Source of the DNA: UKL13-2 sp038236905
GTDB lineage: Bacteria; Pseudomonadota; Gammaproteobacteria; Burkholderiales; Usitatibacteraceae
NCBI GenBank assembly: GCA_038236905.1
Contig: JBBRZG010000064.1
Location: 1-20,100 of the forward strand
Direction of reading: 5' to 3'
Length of the DNA: 20,100 nt
Shown here: positions 1 to 6,056 of the stretch, in pieces
Layout: each line of letters begins with the position of its first letter
Numbering within the stretch: the stretch's first letter is position 1
Notes under the pieces: model-generated
Seen by the model: the letters and a program-made list of their open reading frames with translations, nothing else
The model's database searches: none
What the model was told of the DNA's origin: nothing
Program-made: the position numbers and the translations under genes

Positions 1-776
1 CACTAGGCCGCCAGAAGCGCGTGGCGTGGTGCGATCCACTCCCGCTGGCAGAGGTGAAAGTGATCGGCAAGACGCTCGGCTGTTCGATAAACGACGTGTT
101 ACTGGGCACTGCCGCCGGTGCGTTACGCGATTACATGGTCAAAAAAGGCGACAACGCAGACGGCGTTGAAATCCGTGCGGTGGTGCCGGTCAATTTGCGC
201 CCTATCGACAAAGCCCATGAGCTGGGGAATCAATTCGGTTTGGTGTTTGTCGAGCTTCCCATCGGTATTGACGACCCCATCGAGCGCGTGAAGTTGATCC
301 GCGAGCGAATGCAAGCACTCAAGGGTTCGCCGCAGCCTATCGTCGCATTCGTTTTATTGTCAGCCGTGGGGCTGGGCCCCAAAATTTTGCAAGACCAGAT
401 CGGTGCCCTGATTGGCCGGAATGCAACCTCGGTGATGACCAACGTACCGGGGCCGCAAGCGCCGCTGTTTTTTGCAGGTCGTGAAATTGATGAAATTGAT
501 TTTTGGGTGCCGCAATCGGGTGGGATTGGCATGGGCCTTTCGATTCTCACCTACAACGGCAAGGTTCAATTCGGGCTGATCACCGACGCGGGCCTGGTGC
601 CAGACCCGGAACGCGTGATCAATCAATTTAGCGACGAATTCGAAAAGCTGGTGATGCAGACGCTGATGGGGCCATACGGACCTGAATTCAACGCTGAGCT
701 CGAGAGCGCATTTGGCGGAGATTCCCCGAGCGCATCCTCCGTGCCCAAGAAAAAAAACCGAACCTCACGGAAATAG
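1..776 (+). CDS. Wax ester synthase/diacylglycerol acyltransferase (WS/DGAT), C-terminal part, 5' end outside window
   Basis: This enzyme joins an acyl-CoA to a fatty alcohol or a diacylglycerol at the inner membrane or lipid-body surface, making storage wax esters or triacylglycerol. The reading frame is open to the left edge (first whole codon at base 3). The GTG at 21 is internal: the residues before it (LGRQKR) continue the conserved stretch, so the gene is cut by the window and not truncated in the genome. About 257 residues are visible. They carry the C-terminal hallmarks: the INDVLL segment, RAVVPVNLRP, the conserved NVPGP and a glycine-rich GIGMGLSI stretch. The catalytic HHxxxDG motif lies in the missing N-terminal half. 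The tail is Ser/Lys/Arg-rich. The stop codon is two bases before the next gene, so the pair is probably co-transcribed. The family call is secure; wax ester versus triacylglycerol preference cannot be read here. Confidence 0.92.
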   Translation, partial: LGRQKRVAWCDPLPLAEVKVIGKTLGCSINDVLLGTAAGALRDYMVKKGDNADGVEIRAVVPVNLRPIDKAHELGNQFGLVFVELPIGIDDPIERVKLIRERMQALKGSPQPIVAFVLLSAVGLGPKILQDQIGALIGRNATSVMTNVPGPQAPLFFAGREIDEIDFWVPQSGGIGMGLSILTYNGKVQFGLITDAGLVPDPERVINQFSDEFEKLVMQTLMGPYGPEFNAELESAFGGDSPSASSVPKKKNRTSRK

Positions 777-778
777 AG

Positions 779-1441
779 ATGCCGCGCACCGCAATGCTCG
801 CGGGTGCCACAGGCCTCACTGGCCAGCAACTTCTCAAACAACTTTTAGCGGATGCTCGCTACTCGCAAGTGCATGCGCTGGTGCGCCGGCACGTCTTTGC
901 TCCACACGTAAAACTTGTCGAACACCTTGTTGATTTTGCAGCGCTTGCAAACTCGCCGACGCTACCCAAAGTTGACGACATGTTTTGTTGCCTCGGCACT
1001 ACGATCAAGACCGCTGGTTCAAAGGCGGCGTTTCGTACCGTCGATTTTGACTATGTCCTAAAGATCGCACGCCTCGCTAAAAAATCAGGCGCGCAACGGT
1101 TTTTAGTGATGAGTGCGCTGGGCTCGAATTCAAAATCAGGCGTTTTTTATAGCCGGGTTAAAGGCGAAATGGAGGAGGCATTACAAGAACTGGGCTTCGC
1201 TGAACTCCACATTTTTCAGCCCTCATTGTTAGTCGGAAATCGCGCAGAATCACGTCCGGGCGAGCGCTTTGGCATCGCTGCGTTTCAGCTCATTTCGCCG
1301 TTACTATTTGGACCCGTAAGAAAATATCGCGCGATTGAAGTGACCGATGTGGCGCAAGCCATGATCAACGCCGCTTGGTCGCAGCGATCGGGCACACACA
1401 TTTATTTATCGGATGAAATTCAAAAATTAGCGGAAAGCTAA
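779..1441 (+). CDS. Atypical short-chain dehydrogenase, NAD(P)-binding (HTATIP2/TIP30-like)
   Basis: A 220-residue single-domain Rossmann protein. The nucleotide-binding GATGLTG is at residues 9-15, a CLGTT strand end at 71-75 and a YxxxK pair (Tyr124, Lys128) in YSRVKG. This is the layout of the NAD(P)H-binding, HTATIP2-like atypical SDRs often annotated only as oxidoreductase or nucleoside-diphosphate-sugar epimerase. The substrate is unknown. ATG at 779 follows the acyltransferase stop (TAG 774-776) by two bases, so translation is probably coupled. A role in the same lipid pathway, such as handling an aldehyde or ketone precursor, is a guess from position only. The gene ends the plus-strand unit and faces greB. 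Confidence 0.85.
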   Translation: MPRTAMLAGATGLTGQQLLKQLLADARYSQVHALVRRHVFAPHVKLVEHLVDFAALANSPTLPKVDDMFCCLGTTIKTAGSKAAFRTVDFDYVLKIARLAKKSGAQRFLVMSALGSNSKSGVFYSRVKGEMEEALQELGFAELHIFQPSLLVGNRAESRPGERFGIAAFQLISPLLFGPVRKYRAIEVTDVAQAMINAAWSQRSGTHIYLSDEIQKLAES

Positions 1442-1566
1442 GCTACGGAAAGTTAGTTTTCTTTGCATGATCAATGCTGAAACGGATACTTGGCAAACGC
1501 AAAAGCATTGTCCAAAACCAGCGCAAAACCCGTGTTCGGCTATGCCGTGGTGAACCATTCATCCTT

Positions 1567-1583
1567 AGCGGTCGCGCACCGCT
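1567..1583. other. Small stem-loop in the 180-bp convergent gap between the SDR gene and greB
   Basis: AGCGGT (1567-1572), a 5-nt loop and ACCGCT (1578-1583) form a perfect 6-bp stem. It lies 3' of both converging genes, so it could help end transcription in either direction. Neither strand has a T-run after it, so it is not a canonical intrinsic terminator. The rest of 1442-1621 holds no convincing gene; the longest in-frame stretch from an ATG is about 28 codons with no ribosome-binding site. Confidence 0.3.
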
Positions 1584-1621
1584 GGATCGATAGCAAAAGC
1601 TCGCAAGATCTTTTCTAAAAT

Positions 1622-2257
1622 TTACTGCACACCTGACTTATCAGCTTCCACCACATTCAACGCGATCGGCGCTTGTGGGACAAACGGTTCAACTTCAATT
1701 GCGCAATATTTGACCTCAATAATCTCCAACTCTTCCACGCCACCGGGTGCTCGCAGCACTACCGTGTCGCCTTCGCGGGCTTTCATGAGCGCGCGGGCCA
1801 GCGGCGAAATCCAGGTGATGTGGCCGCGTTTTAGATCGAGTTCATCAATGCCGACGATAGTAATGGTGTTCTCAACACCTTCGGCATTCGCGTAGGTCAC
1901 CGTTGCGCCGAAAAAAACCCGCTCTGCCGCATCATCTTCACGCGGCGCGGCCGGGTTAATCTCCTCGGCAATGTCGAGCCGCTTGGTCAGAAATCGGAGG
2001 CGTCGATCAATTTCGCGCAGGCGCTTTTTTCCGTATTGATAATCCGCATTCTCACTACGGTCGCCATTTTTAGCGGCCCATGAAACCGCCACCGTCACTG
2101 CCGGACGTTCCTTGTTCAGCAAGTAGGCCAATTCATCTTTTAAACGCTGATGACCGCCGGGCGTAATGTAATTTTTACTGCCGACCGGAAGTGGCGGCAG
2201 CCCGGCTTCGAGGTCATCCTCATCCTCGTCACTCTCTTTGGTGAATGCCTTACTCAT
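1622..2257 (-). CDS. greB: Transcription elongation factor GreB
   Basis: GreB enters the secondary channel of RNA polymerase and stimulates cleavage of backtracked RNA. The protein has 211 residues from the ATG at 2257. A TTG nine bases upstream is in frame but unlikely, because MSKAFTKES is the usual betaproteobacterial N-terminus. An acidic linker (residues 8-17) precedes the Gre coiled coil (about 30-100). The conserved tip GDRSENADY at 65-73 supplies the two acidic residues (Asp66, Glu69) that hold the catalytic metal. The FKBP-like C-terminal domain spans about 110-190. The protein is longer than E. coli GreB (158 residues) because of both terminal extensions. It is last in a minus-strand run and starts 12 bases after the marC stop, so it is probably co-transcribed with marC. 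Confidence 0.95.
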   Translation of the reverse strand: MSKAFTKESDEDEDDLEAGLPPLPVGSKNYITPGGHQRLKDELAYLLNKERPAVTVAVSWAAKNGDRSENADYQYGKKRLREIDRRLRFLTKRLDIAEEINPAAPREDDAAERVFFGATVTYANAEGVENTITIVGIDELDLKRGHITWISPLARALMKAREGDTVVLRAPGGVEELEIIEVKYCAIEVEPFVPQAPIALNVVEADKSGVQ

Positions 2258-2269
2258 GTGTCTCAATCA

Positions 2270-2869
2270 TTATTTCAGCTGCATCAAAAACTGTTTCAAA
2301 CCATTCAGCAACATCTCCACCGCGATCGCCGTGAGGATGAGCCCCATCAGGCGCTCCACCGCCTCCATGCCGCGCGCTCCCAGCATTTTCTCTATGCGTT
2401 CCCCAAGCGTCAGTATCAGCGTGGTCACCAGCATCGCCGCCGTCAAGGCACCAATCAATAGCATCAGCTTGGCAGGTTCATGCGAGACCATCAGCATCAC
2501 CGTTGCCAACGCCGATGGTCCTGCAATCATCGGAATCGCAAGCGGCACAATAAACGGTTCGTGATCCAGCGTATCGCCGAACAATCCCTCGGGCGACTTG
2601 AACACCATACGAATTGCGATCATGAACAAAATCACGCCGCCGGCAATCGAAAGCGATAGCTCGGAAAGATGCATCAGTTCTAAAAACTGGCGCCCACCAA
2701 GCATGAACCCGACCAATATGACATACGCGATCAAGCATTCACGCAACACCACCAGGACACGGCGGCGCGAATCTACCTGCTTTAAGAGAGAAGCGACCAC
2801 CGTGACATTACCCAGCGGATCGAGGACCAGAAATAGCAAAACAAAAGCGGAAATGAGATCGGTGTTCAT
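2270..2869 (-). CDS. MarC-family integral membrane protein
   Basis: A 199-residue inner-membrane protein of the MarC/YchE/YhgN family (UPF0056), with about six hydrophobic segments: near residues 5-27, 40-60, 68-90, 105-130, 133-155 and 175-193. Family signatures include the N-terminal LFLVLDPLGN, the central PLAIPMIAGPSA and the closing short amphipathic tail. The family's transport role is not established; the old link with multiple antibiotic resistance has not held up, and small-neutral-amino-acid transport has been proposed for relatives. The gene sits between the YjbR-like gene and greB on the same strand. Its ATG is preceded by an AGG spaced a little too far (about 13 nt) to be a strong ribosome-binding site. 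Confidence 0.9.
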   Translation of the reverse strand: MNTDLISAFVLLFLVLDPLGNVTVVASLLKQVDSRRRVLVVLRECLIAYVILVGFMLGGRQFLELMHLSELSLSIAGGVILFMIAIRMVFKSPEGLFGDTLDHEPFIVPLAIPMIAGPSALATVMLMVSHEPAKLMLLIGALTAAMLVTTLILTLGERIEKMLGARGMEAVERLMGLILTAIAVEMLLNGLKQFLMQLK

Positions 2870-2888
2870 ACGACATTTTACCTGTCGG

Positions 2889-2910
2889 ATGCACCAGACC
2901 CGCGGTGCAT
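2889..2910. other. Perfect 7-bp inverted repeat between the YjbR-like gene and marC
   Basis: ATGCACC (2889-2895), eight spacer bases and GGTGCAT (2904-2910) form a perfect 7-bp stem. It fills most of the 48-bp gap between two co-directional genes. No T-run follows on either strand. It may be a transcript-processing or attenuating hairpin inside the operon, or part of a promoter/operator for marC-greB. Confidence 0.4.
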
Positions 2911-2917
2911 ACGTTTA

Positions 2918-3271
2918 TTAGATCAGGCCCAACTCAGCACGAAGTTTCTTGGTCAACTTCGCAGCGACGAGATGATACGCTCGCTTAATCAGCGCTTTTA
3001 ATTCGGCGTCGCCCACTTGCTTCAGATCACGCACCTGCACCCATTTTGCGCGCGCTAGATATGGCGCCGGAATAAAACCAGGACGATCGGCATATTGCAA
3101 AAACAAATCATCGTCTACTTTAAATGAGACATGCGGCTTGCCCGCACGATCAACGAAGACGATGGCAAACATCTTACTTCCGATGGTGTAAACATGATCG
3201 ATCTGCCATTTATGCTGCCCGATCGCGTGCGGCAGGGACGCACAGAATTTTTGGATTTGAGCGATATTCAC
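2918..3271 (-). CDS. MmcQ/YjbR family protein
   Basis: A 117-residue protein of the MmcQ/YjbR family, small proteins with a double-wing, CyaY-like fold sometimes annotated as DNA-binding. Family features seen are the N-terminal helix with a CASLP segment, the FAIVFVDRAGKPHVSFKVDDD strand pair with its central lysine-rich face, and the PYLARAKWVQV segment followed by two C-terminal helices. No biochemical role is established. The start is GTG at 3271, chosen because a GAGAG ribosome-binding site lies 9-10 bases upstream and the N-terminus matches family length. It follows ftsB on the same strand after a 144-bp gap holding a palindromic element, so it may have its own promoter. Confidence 0.87.
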   Translation of the reverse strand: MNIAQIQKFCASLPHAIGQHKWQIDHVYTIGSKMFAIVFVDRAGKPHVSFKVDDDLFLQYADRPGFIPAPYLARAKWVQVRDLKQVGDAELKALIKRAYHLVAAKLTKKLRAELGLI

Positions 3272-3363
3272 GAGTCAACTCTCGAAGCACGAAACAACAA
3301 AACCGCGCTGTCTTGCAATTATCGACATAAAGCTAGTCTGCACTATTATTTTTCTATCAAACA

Positions 3364-3419
3364 CCAGCAACCACGGGATTTTTCGAGCATTTATGCCCTG
3401 AGAACCACGCCCCACCTAG
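3364..3419 (-). repeat. Palindromic intergenic element, copy C, at the 3' end of ftsB
   Basis: Read on the minus strand, this 56-nt stretch begins with CTAG, whose TAG is the ftsB stop codon. It shares the central CATAAATGCT with copy B (15437-15492) at the same offset, and ends near TTGCTGG where B ends GTGCTAG. A gap-free hand alignment gives 29 identities in the first 43 positions to copy A and 25 in 43 to copy B. Its own pairing is imperfect; the centre (GCAT..ATGC) and neighbouring bases fold, while the outer arms fold poorly. It is the most degraded of the three copies. Confidence 0.45.
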
Positions 3420-3703
3420 GGTTTGATTTTAGACTTGTCGATAATCTGATAAAACGTTTCATCTGGTTTTACCATCCCGAATTCAACGCGTGCACGCTCC
3501 TCGACCGCGTCAATACCTTGCTTCAAGTCCCGCACTTCGGCATCGAGTCCCGCGTTGCGCGAGGCTAATGTTGAATTTTTTTCTTTTTGTTGATCGACTT
3601 GTTTTGACATATCCCACACTCGCAGCCAACTGCCCTTACCGATCCAGAGCGGGTACTGGATGGCGACGAGAAGCGTGATGAGAATGTGTGGGAGGTATTT
3701 CAC
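3416..3703 (-). CDS. ftsB: Cell division protein FtsB (DivIC family)
   Basis: FtsB is a bitopic inner-membrane protein that forms the FtsQ-FtsB-FtsL complex and relays activation of septal peptidoglycan synthesis. The 95-residue product fits the family: a short N-terminal stretch, one transmembrane helix (about residues 5-22), a coiled coil rich in charged heptads (about 30-65, including the usual NAGLDAEVRDLK pattern) and the periplasmic ARVEFGMVKPDETFYQII segment. The start is GTG at 3703, the only candidate that places the membrane helix correctly; no strong ribosome-binding site is visible. It lies 23 bases after the eno stop, in the standard betaproteobacterial eno-ftsB order, and is probably translated from the eno transcript. 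Its stop codon lies inside palindromic element copy C. Confidence 0.93.
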   Translation of the reverse strand: MKYLPHILITLLVAIQYPLWIGKGSWLRVWDMSKQVDQQKEKNSTLASRNAGLDAEVRDLKQGIDAVEERARVEFGMVKPDETFYQIIDKSKIKP

Positions 3704-3726
3704 GCCTGGCTTTATCGAAAATGACC

Positions 3727-5010
3727 TTAACGCAAATTGTAAAACGCTGATTTGCCGGGATAGCTGGCCGCGTCACCCAACTCTTCTTCGATGCGCAGCA
3801 ATTGATTGTATTTCGCCATGCGATCGGAGCGCGACGCGGAGCCGGTTTTAATTTGCAGCGCGTTGGTCGCGACCGCAATATCGGCGATGGTCGTATCTTC
3901 GGTTTCACCCGAACGATGCGAGATCACCGCGGTGTAGCCCGCGCGTTTCGCCATCTCAATGGCGGCGAACGTTTCGGACAAGGTGCCGATTTGATTTACC
4001 TTTATAAGGATGGAATTCGCCACGCCTTTGGCAATGCCTTCGCGCAAAATTTTCGTGTTGGTCACAAACAAATCATCGCCTACAAGTTGCACTTTTTTGC
4101 CGAGCTTTTGCGTCAGCGTCGCCCAGCCATCCCAATCGTTTTCGGCCATGCCGTCTTCAATAGAAACGATCGGATACTTGTCCGCCCACGTCGCCAAAAT
4201 ATCGGTAAATTGCGCGGAAGTAAACGACAGTTTTTCCGCTTCAAACCGGTATTTTCCGTCTTTATAAAATTCGCTTGCAGCGCAATCGAGCCCGATCAAC
4301 ACATCTTGGCCCGCGATGTAGCCGGCTTCCTCAATCGCTTTCACGGCGTATTGAATCGCGGCTTCATTGTTCGGCAAATTCGGTGCGAAACCACCTTCAT
4401 CACCGACATTGGTGTTGTGGCCTTCGGCATGCAAGATCTTTTTCAAGGTGTGGAAAATTTCCACGCCGGCGCGTAACGCTTCGCGAAATGTGGGCAGTCC
4501 CGCGGGAATAATCATGAATTCCTGAATATCGAGCGGATTATCAGCATGCGCGCCGCCGTTGATGATGTTCATCATCGGCACCGGCATTTGCATCGGTGCG
4601 GCACCGCCTAAATATCGGTAAAGCGACAAACCGGATTCATCCGCCGCAGCCCGTGCACACGCCATTGACACCGCCAGAATCGCATTTGCACCCAAGCGTG
4701 CCTTGGTCTCGGTGCCATCCAGCTCAATCATGGTGCGATCAATAAAGGCCTGCTCGGAGGCATCAAGGCCGATGATGGCTTCGCAAATTTCGGTATTGAT
4801 ATGTTCAACCGCTTTCAACACGCCCTTGCCGAGATAGCGAGTTTTGTCGCCATCGCGCAGCTCAATCGCCTCGCGCGAGCCCGTCGATGCGCCGGACGGT
4901 ACCGCGGCGCGACCGATTACGCCGGATTCAAGCAGTACATCCGCTTCGACAGTAGGGTTGCCGCGTGAATCGAGAATTTCGCGGGCGATGATGTCAACAA
5001 TGGCGGTCAT
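3727..5010 (-). CDS. eno: Enolase (phosphopyruvate hydratase)
   Basis: Enolase interconverts 2-phosphoglycerate and phosphoenolpyruvate in glycolysis and gluconeogenesis, and is a degradosome partner in many proteobacteria. All 427 residues are present. Visible catalytic features are the mobile loop PSGASTG (38-44), NGGAHADN around His156, the GDEGG acid (Glu205), the three Mg ligands Asp242, Glu285 and Asp312, the base Lys337 and the SHRSGET loop with His365 and Arg366. Length and motifs are those of a normal active enzyme. It lies between kdsA and ftsB. A 206-bp gap separates it from kdsA, unlike the zero gap of pyrG/kdsA, so a promoter of its own is likely. Confidence 0.99.
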   Translation of the reverse strand: MTAIVDIIAREILDSRGNPTVEADVLLESGVIGRAAVPSGASTGSREAIELRDGDKTRYLGKGVLKAVEHINTEICEAIIGLDASEQAFIDRTMIELDGTETKARLGANAILAVSMACARAAADESGLSLYRYLGGAAPMQMPVPMMNIINGGAHADNPLDIQEFMIIPAGLPTFREALRAGVEIFHTLKKILHAEGHNTNVGDEGGFAPNLPNNEAAIQYAVKAIEEAGYIAGQDVLIGLDCAASEFYKDGKYRFEAEKLSFTSAQFTDILATWADKYPIVSIEDGMAENDWDGWATLTQKLGKKVQLVGDDLFVTNTKILREGIAKGVANSILIKVNQIGTLSETFAAIEMAKRAGYTAVISHRSGETEDTTIADIAVATNALQIKTGSASRSDRMAKYNQLLRIEEELGDAASYPGKSAFYNLR

Positions 5011-5216
5011 GGTTCATTCGTCAAAAAGTGAAAACCAACTTTGTGCCATTTCGATCTTCACCTTTCGGTGTGAAAAAAAGACGGCGTAGAAGCTTGTTTT
5101 CTTGGGTTAAAAGCACGTGGGTCACGTCGCAAAACCGCATGACCTTATTCACTAAATATTGTCTATTAAATGCATTACCGATTCAGGTCGCTGAGCAACC
5201 CGAGCTCCAAAATACG
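5011..5216 (-). promoter_or_regulatory. Upstream region of eno, with two short inverted repeats
   Basis: This 206-bp gap holds no credible gene and probably contains the eno promoter and 5' untranslated region. Two structures are visible. ACGTG-GGT-CACGT (5115-5127) is a perfect 5-bp inverted repeat with a 3-bp spacer and could be an operator. Nearer the start codon, the minus strand reads CACC-GAAA-GGTG (5059-5070), a small stem capped by a GNRA-type tetraloop, next to a run of seven T. I could not pick a convincing -35/-10 pair, so the promoter itself is inference. Confidence 0.3.
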
Positions 5217-6056
5217 TCACATCAATTTCTGTTCAGCAAAACCACGTTGCTTTACCAAAGCATCGATTTCTTTCAGCACATAAAGCAATTCACGCATCAT
5301 GCCAAGCGGCCACGCATTGGGGCCATCGGACATCGCCTTTTCAGGATTCGGATGCGTCTCCATGAACACGCCCGAAACGCCTGACGCAATGGCCGCGCGC
5401 GCCAACACCGGCACGAATTCGCGTTGCCCGCCCGACGTTGAGCCTTGCCCGCCCGGGAGCTGCACGGAATGCGTTGCGTCGAAAACTACCGGGCAATGGG
5501 TGTTGCGCATGATCGCGAGTGAACGCATATCTGACACCAGATTGTTATAGCCGAACGATGCACCGCGCTCGCAAACCATGATGTTGTCGGTGCCGCTCGC
5601 CTCACGTGCTTTATCAACAACATTCTTCATGTCTGAAGGCGCGAGAAATTGGCCTTTTTTGATATTGACCGGCCTGCCTGCGCGCGCCACCGCATGAATA
5701 AAATCAGTCTGGCGGCAAAGAAACGCTGGCGTCTGCAACACGTCCACAACACTTGCCACGCTTGGCACTTCCTGTTCGGTATGGACGTCCGTCAAAATAG
5801 GCAGGCCAAGTTGTTTTTTTACTTCCGACAAAATGCGCAAGCCTTCATCCATTCCCGGCCCACGAAATGTTTTGCCTGAACTGCGGTTCGCTTTGTCGTA
5901 GCTTGATTTGAAAATAAACGGAATGCCGAGTTCAGTCGTGATTTCTTTAAGCGTGCCCGCAGTATCGATCTGCAGTTGCTCCGACTCAACCACGCACGGA
6001 CCCGCGATCAAAAAGAAAGGCTTATCCAAGCCGACATCAAATCCGCAAAGTCTCAT
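5217..6056 (-). CDS. kdsA: 3-deoxy-8-phosphooctulonate synthase (Kdo-8-phosphate synthase), metal-dependent type
   Basis: KdsA condenses PEP with arabinose 5-phosphate to Kdo 8-phosphate, the committed step for the Kdo sugar of lipopolysaccharide. The 279-residue TIM barrel has the family signatures KANRSS (55-60), the RQTD segment, NIKKGQFLAP (131-140) and SGGQRE. The residues that define the metal-dependent class are present: Cys21 in IAGPCVVES, His196 in DATHSV, Glu233 in METHP and Asp244 in MSDGPN, matching the Cys/His/Glu/Asp set of the Aquifex enzyme. E. coli KdsA has Asn in place of this Cys. The ATG abuts the pyrG stop codon with no gap, so translation is probably coupled to pyrG. Product and substrate assignment is firm; metal dependence follows from the Cys. 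Confidence 0.97.
   Translation of the reverse strand: MRLCGFDVGLDKPFFLIAGPCVVESEQLQIDTAGTLKEITTELGIPFIFKSSYDKANRSSGKTFRGPGMDEGLRILSEVKKQLGLPILTDVHTEQEVPSVASVVDVLQTPAFLCRQTDFIHAVARAGRPVNIKKGQFLAPSDMKNVVDKAREASGTDNIMVCERGASFGYNNLVSDMRSLAIMRNTHCPVVFDATHSVQLPGGQGSTSGGQREFVPVLARAAIASGVSGVFMETHPNPEKAMSDGPNAWPLGMMRELLYVLKEIDALVKQRGFAEQKLM

Noticed and set aside
21..776. GTG at 21 as the true start of a short acyltransferase
   Set aside because: Upstream codons to base 3 are in frame and conserved for the family, so the gene begins before the window.
1465..1477. Hairpin GCAT-GATCA-ATGC after the SDR gene as a fourth copy of the palindromic element
   Set aside because: Its distance from the stop codon and the flanking TTTG/TGAAA resemble copy A, but the CTAG end is missing and the arms are only four bases, so chance is a fair explanation.
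3802..4476. Plus-strand frame of 224 codons opposite eno
   Set aside because: It is antisense to a complete, highly conserved enolase and rich in Arg/His/Phe in the way shadow frames are.
5028..5384. Plus-strand frame across the kdsA-eno gap
   Set aside because: It runs antisense into the kdsA 3' end, has no ribosome-binding site and shows no coding character in the gap itself.
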